From Epiperipatus broadwayi (taxonomy: Eukaryota; Onychophora; Udeonychophora; Euonychophora; Peripatidae), in contig JAQFVV010000142.1 of NCBI GenBank assembly GCA_028023455.1, positions 1,373,941 to 1,437,940 of the forward strand: a stretch of DNA of 64,000 nt, in the 5' to 3' direction. The notes under the pieces are model-generated. The model searched no databases, was not told the origin of the DNA, and saw nothing but the letters and a program-made list of their open reading frames with translations. The stretch's first letter is position 1. Each line of letters begins with the position of its first letter. Positions 51,366 through 64,000 of the stretch are shown here, one piece after another. Position numbers and translations under genes: made by a program.

Positions 51366-53060
51366 TACTGTTTGTGCTTTATAAAAATAAATATTTATTA
51401 TTATTAATATTTTAATTTTATTATTAACTCTTTTTTATTAAAGTATATAGGTGTGGTTCAAATATATATTAGAACCAAAAATACTAACAAAATATTGATT
51501 TTTTTATGCATCACTTATAAAAAAAAATTTTTTTTAAATTGTTTTTCCTATTAAACTGTATATTTTATAAAATCCAAGATGGAAGATACAACCATTAATT
51601 ATCCAAAAATAATTAAAGGGTTGGAAATATAATATTGTTTTAATCTTGGGAAGGAATTTTTAATTAAAATTTTTACTTAAAATGGGGATTAACTATTGTT
51701 CTTTTGTTATAAACATTTTTGCTAAATCTATTTCTAATCTGGAAATAGTTTTGAATTTATTTTTGGACATTATCTTATGATTGCACTTTCAAAAACAATG
51801 GAGAAAGAAAAGGTAAGGTTTTTTTTTTAGATCGGAGATTTGATTTAGAGCTAGAATTAAGAAATTAAAAGCATTCCAGAAATACCTGAGCAATATATAA
51901 AATAGCCTGATTTTAAATCACCAACAGGATAGCTACTATTTAAAGAAGTGTATCATTAAAATACTGCATGTCACTGTGAAACTTAAAATGATGTAGTAGT
52001 AAGTTCACTGCCCTTTCTGACCCTTAAGGGCCATTTTTCCCACTAATGTACCATATAATGGCTGCCTTAAAATGAAGGAAAAGGCTAAAGAAGGAACTCT
52101 GGAATGCTAAATAGAAGTTTGCTGTTACCAAGAACTCACTTGGATCCTCAATTGCTATGCCTGAGCCATACTTTGAAAATAGACTCTTATTAAATTTGTA
52201 CAAGGTAACTCTTATGCTACTATTTGAAAATAATTCTAGCCTAACTCATCTCAAATCCTGCTATCAAGATTTTTCCTAACATGTTCAATTTTATCTCTTT
52301 TTAATTAATATGTAAAATGTAATTTGCTCTTAAATGATTTCTATATATTTAATTCTCTCTCATATGCTCTAACTTTCTTTAACTTTGGTGTGGTCATTTA
52401 TTTATATCTATTTATTACTTAATTTTATATGTCTATTTTAGTTATTATTAATATGCCAATCTCAAGCAATCTGCCGAGTTGAATTTTTGAAAACATTTCT
52501 TTCTTTAAGTAAATCTCCATGAATTAAGGTTATTAACATCCCAATAAAGCATAATGCATTATTAATTAATACACTCACCAGATTTTTTTATGATTCAACA
52601 TTTTGTTTATGCTTTAGTATAAAAATTTGTTGTTTAATGGATTCAACCCAGAGTGAATTTAGAACTCAAGCTAATTAATGCTCTGAAACCTTATTTATTT
52701 TATAAATATTATTTATTCAATTCTGAAAAAGTGACTTATTAATTGTTTTCTATATATAACTGCTAGTTATTTTCTTTTTCCATACTCTTAAAATAGCATA
52801 AGCTTAAATATTCAGTTGTTGTAAGATCCATGATGGTGGGATTGAATTATTTTAATTCACAGAAAAGAAGTTGGTCAAATCTTAACATATATTTTATTAA
52901 ATTAAATCTAAATCTCTATATATATATATTTTAGTAGCATTGTGCATTATTTATGTAAATTTTTGGCATTCAAACTTGGGTAATTTATTTTACAGCAGTA
53001 AAACTTATTCAATGTTGTTAGTGACATTTATCATTACTGCATTACTGGTTTTGACCTATC

Positions 53061-53107
<47 letters not shown>

Positions 53108-54780
53108 CAAGCTTCAAATATGGGGATTGCGACAAATTCAAACCCATACATTTCTTCTCACACCTTGTCCTGTGGATAGTTGACCTGCCGAGAACCACTT
53201 TCTTCATATAAAGAGCCTCTGCACATCAGTGATGTCCATGGCATGCCTTATCCACATTTCCCTAAGCACTGCCCAAAAAGGAGGTCTTAGATTTAGTTTT
53301 TGTCCAGAAGCACAAACTTTTCCTCTTAGTTCTTTGCCATTGTGTCAGTACTGCCAAACATTGTATTATTATTTCTTTTGTTTATGACCTAATTTTAGTG
53401 CTATAATAATATTAAAATTGCACTCTGCTCAAAATATATATATATATGCCAAATATTACTAGTTTTGTTAATTAAAATGTTATTTTAATCGTATTATACT
53501 ATCACACCATCATAATTTGTTAGTTCGGTATTTAAGATTATATGCCTTAGGAAAAATAAAGCATTCTTTTTACCAGCAGCTAATTAAAAGAATTTTTTTT
53601 AAATATTTTGTCATATAATCAAATATGTTTTCAAATGTATTTTATTTATTTTCATGACTGTAATGATGTGAAAATAGTTTATATTATATCTGTAATGAAT
53701 CTTCGAATGCTACTCAAAATAATATTAGTCACCATGTTTCAGAACCATAACCCTAGCTATTTTATATAAATTCTTTCTAATAATTGATTGGCATCTTAAT
53801 ATATGGACCCATCAAAGATGTGTGTTTATTTATAGTATATGTCATTTAATTTATAAAAGAGCATGTGAGAAATAATAGCGTTAATGAGAATATGCAACCA
53901 TCTACCATTTGGTAGACCACTTGCTCATTCGCACACATACTAATTTATGCAGTTAATTTATAATGTATATAATTTGTTACCATATTAAACTATTTTTATT
54001 GTCTAACTTGTTTGAATAGTTCAAATTCCTTTTTCTCCACTTCCAAACATACAGCCATGCATATGCATATTTTAGTTGAGTCATAGCTAATAGATGTTTC
54101 ATTGTCTTCTCTGCTCTGCTAGTGGGCCAGAATTAAGAATTAATTCTCATGTGCCATCATTGTTTTGTTATCCATTAGGTGTTAAATCTGGGGCTTAGGG
54201 ATTGGGTTTGAATAAAGATTGGTCCCTGACCTAAATCTCAGGCTTGACTGGGTTTGAAGTGCATTTCATTGAATTCCAGCTCATGTTAGATGGATCAACA
54301 TGTTTTGACTGGTACATAATGTATTATAAAACAGTGGAATGTAAATTTTAAGACTGATTATCAGATGTACAGAAAGGTTGCAGTTGATAAAGCAATCATC
54401 TAATTTACTGGGCATAGTACCATGTGAAAATATAAATTCCTTAAAACAAATAAAGAGAGTTTTTAAGTGATGTGTGTGATAATAGCCACAATGGTTATGT
54501 ATAACACATGCATTTGTATGCAGGCAAAGAATCAAATCCTGATTCTTGCCTATGGCTTGGTATTCATGCTATGGAGTCAGTAATTTTGCCACATCTTGCA
54601 TCACATTATTTTCAATTCTCTAGCAAGCAAATTAGGTGTATGCAAATAAATTATATCTCTGTGAGACAATAAATATAATAAGATAGCATCATTGGTGTGA
54701 ATAAAGAATATAAACATCACTGATGTTTACAAAAAATATAAAATGAAGAGATGAAACTCATTTTATCATTGATAAAGACA
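51366..54780. other. Intron sequence; TA array; no gene
   Basis: A (TA)n array lies at about 53064-53105. AT-rich with no supported coding. Stretches around 52000-52250 and 53110-53360 are less AT-rich, and the second contains a B-box-like AAATTCAAACCC (antisense). The frames at 52940-53179 and 54281-54535 look like chance. Confidence 0.5.
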
Positions 54781-54853
54781 GTTGTCTTTAATTTCTAGTT
54801 TTAGATTGACAAAAAAAAAGAACATAAAAATAAGAAAGACAAAAGATGCAAAA

Positions 54854-55330
54854 ATGAATATTCAATCACTGAACCATATACCTGTTATAATAAAGCAGTT
54901 CTTTAAAGTAAGTTTTGTTTCAGAAAATGCTGGTGAGGTCTCAATTGAATTCATTAACAGTCTAGAAAGATATTTTAGCATTAATGGTATGACTGAAGTA
55001 GTGTGTAGCTATCTACAAGGTGCAATCCAGGCATGGTGGAATTTATTATTCATCAGCCTTTATAATTTTATTGACTTTAAGCAAGCACTCATAAAGGGTT
55101 ACTGGGATCAAGATTACCAAAAAGGGATTAAACACAAAATATCCTAAGGGAAGTGTCAAACCGGTGAGCCCTAAACTCCCTTTTTTAGAAAACAGAAAAA
55201 TTGAGATAAATTTACTGCAGATTCTCTCTCAGAACTTCAGGTCATAAGGAATTCAAGACATAACTTCCCAAGCTATATTGAAAGAATGTTGACTGGCCAA
55301 GATAGGTGCATAAGCAGATGACTGAATTGC
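54854..55330 (+). pseudogene. Retrotransposon gag-like relic
   Basis: The open part (to 55147) reads MNIQSLNHIP, then FINSLERYFSINGMTE, SYLQGAIQAWWNLLF and FKQALIKGYWDQDY. This follows the retrotransposon gag core pattern: ...F-x-x-x-YF-x-x-x-G ... L-x-G-x-A-x-x-WW ... F-x-x-A-L-x-x-x-Y. Beyond the stop, SLSELQVIRNSRHNFPSYIE at about 55226 continues the gag pattern in a broken frame. No zinc knuckle or pol is readable after it. Old and non-functional. Confidence 0.55.
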
Positions 55331-56364
55331 AATTGTCAGCAGCAAACTTTAACATGCCAATAAAAGGAGATTTAAATCTGTAATTAAAACATTATACAGA
55401 GCAGACAATAGCCCACATATGAATACAATCTAATATGAGAAGTCAAATTTTAGTCACCATGCTGGCAGGACAGAAAAAAATTGTCACCATTGAAGAAAAG
55501 AAAATGGAGATCAACTGGTAGTCGCAACAGTCAAACCAAAACCTAAATAATTAGTTCATCTAGAAGTGGATCATATCTTATCAAAGAAATTAATTATAAA
55601 AGATCATAATTTTCAACTTCCCAAAGTAGAGTGCAGTTTTGCTTCTGACCCAGAAATCAAAAAAAGCAAAATGATAAACAGAAACTGAGAAGAAATGGTA
55701 TTTTTCAGATATTGGAAGTGAATATTATAAAATAGAATATACTTGTTTTCATTGCTGGTGGTTGATATGTGATGTTCTCATAGAGATATGGATGTAGTGG
55801 ATTCATGATCTAAAAGTTGTTTCTTGGCACTGCACCTACCAAAAGTTTCCAAATCTTTCCAAATAAACCTTTCAGAGAAACAAGGATTTCTATCTGAAAA
55901 ATATGTTGTTTTTTCAGGCCGAGAATTGTATCCTGCGTCTGGCACTTATGAGATTCATAAAGTAAATGAGCAAGGCTTTCCACTTGACTAGAAATTTTTT
56001 TGTCTTTTTTTTTATGTGCTCTATAGATAGTAAGTTGTATTGGTGCTTAAATTGAGATAGATTTTATGGCGTTCATGATGCATTGCATATTTGTATTCTG
56101 TAATGAGGATTTCTGTCTATCATGGGGCTGGAAATAGCATGTATGTAGTTTGCCAATAATAATCTCATTTCCAAAAATAAAATCTATATTTACAAAATCA
56201 TATAGTTACTTTTGACCAAATATCCAAAATGGCTTAATGAATTACATCCCAGCTTGTAAGTCTATAGAAGTATTAATATTCAGCTCAGCATGACTAAAAT
56301 AAAAACAATTTCTATAGTAAAATAAAATTAGTTAAATTAAATTAATAAATAAAGAGTTCAACTC
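55331..56364. other. Decayed region after the gag relic
   Basis: Slightly less AT-rich than the surroundings and perhaps the rest of the retroelement, but I cannot read a protease, RT or integrase motif. Confidence 0.35.
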
Positions 56365-58995
56365 AATTTCATTTTCCATATTGGTCAGCAGCATGCTCCT
56401 GCAATTTGAATTATTTCATTTATGGGGGAAATAATATTTAATTTTGCCACATATGTGTTTTAATAATAATAATGGGTATTTATTTAATTTAAATAATTTA
56501 TGTACCAAATAATAACATAAAAGTTCTAGATGTGAATATATTAATAAGTGCTACAAATATTTGTAAAAAGAGTGGAAAGAATAAAATAAAATTTCTTTTG
56601 TTTTTTTTTTGTACTAGTTTTAAGTACTTACCACTATTAATTTTATTTTCAAAAAATGTAGTAAGAGAAATGTACAAAGAGAAAATAATTTTGTCTTCAG
56701 TAATTTACTTTATAAATTTTAATTCCAACTTTTAAGAGAGATAAATAAAGTTTTTTAAAAAAGAGAAAAAAATTCATATTTAATATTTTGTTAAATTATG
56801 TTTTAAATTAGAGTTCCTTTTTTCTTCTCTCTTTATCTTTCAAAAACAGGCTATGCAAAAAAAATCAGTGTAATTAATCTTACTATTTTGTTTTTCTTTT
56901 GGCAAAAATAAAAACTAATTAAAGGGGAAATTTCAAAACTATGATTGGAATTTCTTAATTATTAAAAAATTAAAAAATTAGGAGTTATCTAAATGATGTT
57001 TTTTGGTAAGAATAGACCTAATTGGTCAGTGGTTAGATTTTGACATGTAATCAGAATTCTCCTAAAAATAGGTGTGTTGATCAATTAGGTGACATGAATG
57101 CTTTGTAAGAAGCAAACATTTTTGACACAACTGTTGAAAAGAAACAGACAATTCAAAAACAGTCATTGATGAAGACAATAGGAGGAAAAAGTTTCAACAA
57201 ACTGCTGAAGAAGACAGCAGGTGAAGTTCTAGCCAATCTATGGAGAAGTCTCAGCTGCTAAAAAAGAAACGAGATGCAAAAACTCAACTGCTTAAAAAGA
57301 TTTTCTACAATGAAAAACCATATGCTAAATTTAGCTAAAAACCAAATATCATCTTCTTCCATGTAACTGACTTCTATAGGAATAAAAAATGTAAAGAAGG
57401 TACATCTGAAGTAGTCTGCAACCTTGTCTGCAACCAGACTCTATGTGTTAGCTAGATCTGGAAAATTATTAGAAAAAAAAAGAAAAAAAAATTATGTGTT
57501 AGATTGAAACTATTGTATGGCAAAGTGACTAAAAGAACTGTTACATTAGCCTGAAACTGGAAAGTCTTCAAGAAGAATATCTACATGGAAAAGTGGAAAT
57601 TATAAATGCAAAGAACCTTCAAAAGAAAGTAAAGCCATGGTAAAACATTATTTCTTTAATATGTGCATTATATTTAAATTTATAAAGGAGTAGCAATTGA
57701 CATCAATTATAAATGTTATTAGTAGTTTTTTTTTTAAAATTGTATTTGATTTTTTAATTCATGTTAATTTTTTCTTTCAAAATTATAGAAAGAAGTTTTG
57801 TGTGTGTGTACCTTAATTTTTATAAAATTTGACATTTTTTCTTGTTTTATATTATTCCCCCAAATTATATACAAAGGTTTATGCAAACATATTTTCGTAT
57901 CTTTGATTAAAATATTTCCCAACTTTTGTTATTTATAAGGAAACAATTTAATGAAAGCAAAAGTTGATTAGCAATAAAATTAGCTGGTTAAGTATTTTCT
58001 TTAAAATATTATACTTCTTGAGAATGTATAATTCTAAATTAATATATTATCATGTTATTTTTTATATTTTTCTTAATTAATAATCAGTTAGTTATTAAAT
58101 AATGGTTTAAAGATATTCTAGTTTTAATGTCTTATCTGTTATATGAAATGGCTGTAAGCGCAATTTGATTTCAATACAGTTTAGGGTTTGAGAGATTGTT
58201 TTCAAATTATCCCTATAAAGTTATTTTAAAATTAATTTGAGTAAGCTGTTTTATTTATTTCTTGCTTACAGTAATTATTTATAGTGTTCTTGCTTGCTGA
58301 GCTAGTAGAGAGCAAAATGGTTATTTCTATGGATTTAGGGGTTTATTCTGGTGTTTGGATATCCAGGTGATAACTCTGGATGGTGCGAACATGCCACCTT
58401 TAAAGTCCATTCCCTGCATCTTGTTTTGCTTATGAAAAAATGAGTTTATAATTGTCTTGTACATTAATAGTAATATAGAGCCAGAGCATTGATACTGATC
58501 AGCATGTTTCATTATCTCAATATTATTTTTTTATTATGAGTGATGGATTAGCATTTAGGTATGTGTATTCAAATTACTATGTTATATTCTGTCCTGAGTT
58601 TGATAAAGGCTATATAATAAGCCCATTTTATAGTGTACATCTTTAAATCCAGTCACAATGTTGACTTCTGATTTTATGATGTTGATTTTTGACTGATATT
58701 TGTGTATTATTACTAACTTGTGATTGCTGATGAATAACTGATTTAATTATCATTCTGTAATAATGGTGACTTATGGTTATGCTTATGCTGATTTTCTGCT
58801 CATATTCACTATTTTCTATATTCATTCTATATTCTTTTTATATTTAATTTCATTAATTATTTTAGGGGGATGGTGTGACTTTTCTCATGTTTAAATTTGT
58901 ATTTAATAATTTGAAACAGCCTAGAAAGGTTCCAAGTTAGTTATATAAATAGTAGACAAACATAAATTGTAAACTAGTACTTTGAAACTAAGTAT
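56365..58995. repeat. Long dispersed repeat B, copy 2
   Basis: Direct-orientation partner of 46512-49745, without the family A insert. The last part (58876-58995: GTGACTTTTCTCATGTTTAA ... TTTGAAACTAAG) corresponds to the start of copy 1, so the two copies look circularly permuted relative to each other. Confidence 0.7.
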
Positions 58996-59390
58996 GAAAA
59001 AAAACAGTTTTTATTTGATATATCAAAAAAATTCAATTACAGAAAAAACTATAACCTTAATAATTAACATGTTTGCATCTCTGATGTAATCTCAATAAGT
59101 TTTATATTATGATATTATATTTACTAATAGTAAAATTATTGGTGGATTTTAAGATTTAACATTTTCCTTGATTAGTCTTACAACAGATTAAAAGCTGAGT
59201 TTTGGTTTTAGAAGATTAAGCCGTAATTGAAAGTTATAACGTAATAAAAAAATTAAAATATTTGATGAAATATCACGATTTTTCAAGCTTGCATTATAGA
59301 ATGAAGATTTTTCCAACTAGTTTCTCTTATCCATAGTTTCCTTTCTCTTTATCATTGAAATTTTTTTTTATTTTATCCATATATTTCATA
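58996..59390. other. Intron sequence
   Basis: AT-rich, possibly the 3' end of the LINE relic to its right. Confidence 0.4.
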
Positions 59391-59650
59391 TATGTCTCAA
59401 TACTTTACAATCTTTTATAATCCAATATAAAATTTTAGTTGTCACTCTGCGATCATTTTTTCGAAGGACATGCCCACCATCTGCATTTTAGCTTCGTAAT
59501 TTTCGTCAATGAGTTTGCTGACATCTGTTTCATTTTTTATTCAAGTATTATTTCTCAAACCTACTTTGTCACTACCAACATATAACTTTCCATATTTTTC
59601 AGTGTGGTTTAAAGTACATATTACTCTTTTATTAAATATTAAAGACACAA
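59390..59650 (-). pseudogene. LINE reverse transcriptase C-terminal relic
   Basis: The minus strand gives, over shifted frames, TEKYGKLYVGSDKVGLRNNT, NETDVSKLIDEN and GHVLRKNDRRVTTKILYW. The last block is the G-H-x-x-R-x-x-D-x-R conserved segment near the end of many LINE RT proteins, and the N-E-x-x-x-x-L-I pattern before it also fits. No catalytic part is left. It differs from the LINE at 19.9-21.0 kb. Confidence 0.6.
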
Positions 59651-59916
59651 ATCCATAGGCACTGATAAAACATATTCTTTAAAATCTTTTTCAAGCACAT
59701 ATTCATATTTCTTTTTAATAGTAAATTATTAATAATAAATTCTATCCAAGCTTAATTCTATAATTAATTTCATTTATTATGCTTCCATCTATATTATTAA
59801 TCTCACTAAGATACTTGTACTTATTTTATTCTAATTCATTACTATTAATAAGTCTTCTTTTTTTTTCAAAACCAATGAATATTAATTTGTGATAATTTTA
59901 TTATAATATTAACAAT

Positions 59917-60236
59917 ATGTAAACAAGACATTTATTTTATATAGCACGATGTTTTATAAACTGTAATATTAATAAGCCAATAAGCTAATGCACATGTGCT
60001 TTGTAGATGTAACTATATAAATGAATACTCCTACTTTCCAAACACAAGATAAAGTCTTGGGAAAAGATAGAATGAATCATCTATCTTTTCGACCCAAAGA
60101 CTTTATCTTGTGTTTGGAAAATGGGAGTATTCATTTATATAGTTACATCTACAAAGCGCATGTGCATTAGCGTATTGGCTTATTAATATTACAGTTTACA
60201 AAACATCATGCTATATAAAATAAATGTCTTGTTTAC
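59917..60236. mobile_element. Palindromic MITE (~320 bp)
   Basis: A near-perfect full-length palindrome: GTAAACAAGACATTTATTTT at the left end is mirrored by AAAATAAATGTCTTGTTTAC at the right end. The centre is near 60075 (AAAGATAG...CTATCTTTT). Arms carry AAGCCAATAAGC, GCACATGTGC and CCAAACACAAGATAAAGTC. No coding; the arms are nearly free of changes, so it is young or conserved. Confidence 0.9.
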
Positions 60237-60357
60237 TTAAGTTTAATTTAATAAGAATGACATATAGTAAATTCTAGAAATTTCGTAGGCATCATTCATT
60301 CACGTTGTAAAAAAAGTAATTTAAAGTGATCAATTAACATCCTCATGCTCTCATTTC

Positions 60358-60535
60358 CAAACACTTAAGATTTACCCATATATAAATGTTTGGGTCAAAA
60401 AGATAGATGATTAATTCTATCTTTTCCCAAAGACGTTATCTTGTATTTGGAAAGTGAGAGAATTCATTTATTTAGTTACATCTACAAAGCACATGTGTAT
60501 TATTAGCTTATTGGCTTATTAATATTACAATATTA
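60358..60535 (+). mobile_element. Diverged half copy of the 59.9-kb MITE
   Basis: AAAAAGATAGATGATTAATTCTATCTTTT at the left, then CAAAGACGTTATCTTG, ACATCTACAAAGCACATGTG and GGCTTATTAATATTACA correspond to the right arm of the MITE 300 bp away, with substitutions. The left arm is mostly lost. Confidence 0.75.
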
Positions 60536-62047
60536 ACAATAATAACAATAATATTGAGTTAAGTGTTCTAATGATAGTTTGGATGCTTATTATTTCAGCC
60601 TCATCCAAGTATCAAAAACCATAGGTTTTTATATTCAAAAATATGTTTATCAAACTATTTTTTCCAATAGCAAAACAAAATCTGTAGGCTAAATAATTAC
60701 ATTAATGTTATTATAAGTTTCACACATTTATTTTCTTATTTTAAATATTGTAAAATTATTTTATTCTATTCTTGTTTTATGTAAAGTTTATTGCGTTTGA
60801 TTACTATATAAATTTAATTTAATAGTTTATTGACTCGAAAATTTATAAGAACCTGAAACACTGAAAGTAACTGATCCGATGCAGCAATTAGTAGTCTTAA
60901 GTTCCAGAGAACTCCATTCTACTGCTCTATTAAAACACATAGGATAATTTTTCAAAAATATCTAGTTTCAATAAAAGAAAGATCACATTTCATGGCATCC
61001 TGTTTTATGAATATTTTTGTAATAATTATAAAAACTTAAATGAAAGTCACTCATATTTTTATATTCTTTCGTTTTCTTTTTTTTTTTTTAAGGATAACTT
61101 TTCCTCTTTTTCCTAATATTTTAAACTGTTTATTAAGCATTGACACATAATTTTTTTGTTTATTTAAGTTTCAATAATAATAAAATTAATATTAACTATT
61201 ATTAAATTTCTGAACAAAAAAAGAATTATATTTATTTTTTCATATAATCGTATAAATTTAATAACTTTTTAATGTTTCCAAAGATTTTATTGATCAAATA
61301 GCGCACTTTTTTTTCAATACTCAGAATAACAATATAACTTGTAGATATTTTATATTTAATGACATGTGGAATTATATATATATATTTATTTTAAATAAAA
61401 ATACAATGTAGCAATTAGTAGTGATTCTTATAATTAAAAATCTTATGCTAGGGTCTCTGATGCTGCCCCATTAGGCATATCACAGTAAATATTGTTTGTG
61501 GAAATCTTTTCATCTCTTGCACTGACTGATTCTAACTTAATCCATAATGTATCTGTGTGCTTCCTAGGATTATATTAAATTAAGAAATGCATCTGGTGCA
61601 TGAAAGACATATAGGAAAAATGGAGAAGCCTTGATTTCATAAAATACACTCTTTGAAGATTTATATATTTTATTAGGATTTTGGAATAGACTTGGAATTG
61701 TAATACTATATCTCTTTTAACTAACTTAAAATTATATTGCAATGATATATTCAGTTGTACCAGATATTTCTTTGTGCAATAACCTATTTTATTGCAATCA
61801 CTATTCTTAACATCACTTTAACATAATGTTATTTATTATTTCATTGTTTTTTATTATTATTAATTTACAATTTAAATCTCATCTATGTTAAGTTAGATAT
61901 ACGTAAAATATTTTTTAATATTTATTTTTAAATTAATGTACTTCCATAAACAATTATATACATATATATATATAATTGATTAAAATATATACTTCCATAA
62001 ACAATTATATACATATATATAAAAAAAAGATGAAAATATAGACTTAC
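60536..62047. other. Intron sequence, no gene seen
   Basis: Poly-A/T runs, and at 61945-62035 two direct copies of ACTTCCATAAACAATTATATACATATATATA (written in part) next to the donor site of the ectodomain exon. No coding apart from the exon beyond 62048. Confidence 0.6.
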
Positions 62048-62208
62048 ATCACCATCTTCTTTGCCAAGTGCATAGAGAATATTAAATAAATGTTTGGTTT
62101 CTGGTGTATAACAATCAGAATAATTTGTCCAACCATTTTCCATTGTTGTATCCCCTGGAATTTTTCCTTCCCATTTTCCTTCTAGGGTACATTTTCTGAA
62201 AGCATGTC
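62048..62208 (-). CDS. Class B1 GPCR exon: C-terminal half of hormone-binding (HRM) ectodomain
   Basis: This 161-bp exon is read on the minus strand. The acceptor is ...ATTTCAG and the donor is GTAAGT. It enters in phase 1 (the first base of a Gly codon lies in the previous exon) and leaves in phase 0. The 53 codons begin HAFRKC, continue with EGKWEG and GWTNYSDC, and end ALGKEDGD. The (G)HA-[YF]-R-x-C, G-x-W and W-x-N-Y-x-x-C pattern is the signature of the class B1 extracellular domain. In that family these two cysteines are the fifth and sixth of six conserved ones. NYS is an N-glycosylation sequon at the usual place. The helix after the last Cys (KHLFNILYALG) leads towards TM1. The ORF runs on into both flanking introns, but those parts are low complexity. 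Expected subcellular location is extracellular. I am sure of the family, not of the ligand. Confidence 0.9.
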
Positions 62209-62250
62209 CTGAAATGTAAAACATTAGTAATGAATTAAATATATTTATGT

Positions 62251-62330
<80 letters not shown>
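62251..62330 (+). repeat. (TA)n array upstream of the ectodomain exon
   Basis: Nearly pure TA run ~45-120 bp upstream (minus strand) of the exon acceptor. Confidence 0.95.
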
Positions 62331-63604
<1,274 letters not shown>

Positions 63605-64000
63605 TGATATTGTTTTACATTATGTATTGAAACAAATTATTTAAAATCTAGTTTAAAAGAAAAGTTAAATATCTAAAAATAAAAAATTAATTCATGGACA
63701 ATTTTATATTTTATAAAAGAAAAAGTAGATTGTCAAAGCATTTCTAGATTGGAAAACAAAGAAACCTGCTGGAAACTTTTTTAAAGATGTTTATAATTAA
63801 TAAAAAGTAACCAGACAAAGATTGATATTATTTTTTTAAAAAGAAAATTTTATAAAAGACCATCATAGAATTTAAGAAGTGGTTCATACTATTTTTTAAT
63901 ATATACACATGCACATGTGAATTTTATGTATACTTTCAACAAGGAATTAATTGTAAAAAATATATTTTAATAATTTTATTACATTAACAAATTAAAATGT

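Noticed and set aside
61928-62047. Extension of the receptor ORF past the exon (SLYFHLFFIYMYIIVYG...)
   Set aside because: A GTAAGT donor ends the exon; the rest is TA-rich intron and does not match TM1, which is found at 23179-23282 in the right phase.

Overview
The window is AT-rich animal nuclear DNA with almost no protein-coding sequence, many microsatellites and many transposon relics. I read it as part of a protostome genome, most like a mollusc or cephalopod. The reasons are very long introns, GATA/TATA/TAA arrays, Penelope-like elements, tRNA-like SINE pieces and a class B1 neuropeptide-receptor gene. The phylum is an inference.

The host content is one gene on the minus strand. Three short exons carry consecutive parts of a secretin-family (class B1) G-protein-coupled receptor: the end of the hormone-binding ectodomain (62048-62208), TM1 (23179-23282) and ICL1/TM2 (946-1093). 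Each has AG/GT splice borders, the intron phases match (0/0, then 2/2), and the joined order reproduces the class B1 order. Earlier and later exons lie outside the window. The gene is therefore split here by introns of about 38.8 kb and 22.1 kb, and nearly everything else is intron content.

Layout from left to right. 1-1100: a GATA array and the TM2 exon. 3.9-5.0 kb: a palindromic dispersed repeat (family A). 6.84-11.86 kb: a young Penelope-like element (PLE) insertion made of two near-identical head-to-head copies with RT and GIY-YIG domains, bounded by a 14-bp exact direct repeat. 12-12.7 kb: a decayed coiled-coil ORF. 15.9-17.5 kb: a 1.56-kb palindromic, probably non-autonomous DNA element. 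17.6 kb: a tRNA-like SINE head. 19.9-21.0 kb: a decayed LINE. 21.2-22.4 kb: a decayed inverted repeat. 22.7-23.3 kb: a GATA array and the TM1 exon. 23.6-24.8 kb: family A again. 26.3 kb: a GATA/GACA array. 27.1-27.6 kb and 29.4-31.0 kb: two decayed PLEs. 31.2 kb: an LTR-like promoter block. 33.9-42.9 kb: two 3.3-3.4-kb direct repeats around a 2.3-kb core with gag-like and integrase-tail-like minus-strand coding, read as a non-autonomous LTR element with very long LTRs. 44.8-45.4 and 46.3-46.5 kb: foldback elements. 46.5-49.7 and 56.4-59.0 kb: two copies of a long dispersed repeat. 51.1 kb: a hairpin element. 54.8-55.3 kb: a gag relic. 59.4 kb: a LINE tail. 59.9-60.5 kb: a palindromic MITE and a half copy. 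62.0-62.2 kb: the ectodomain exon, followed by TA arrays.

The points most worth checking are the receptor gene model with giant introns, the inverted PLE dimer whose two copies carry different single frameshifts, and the long-LTR element whose LTRs each contain two minisatellites.
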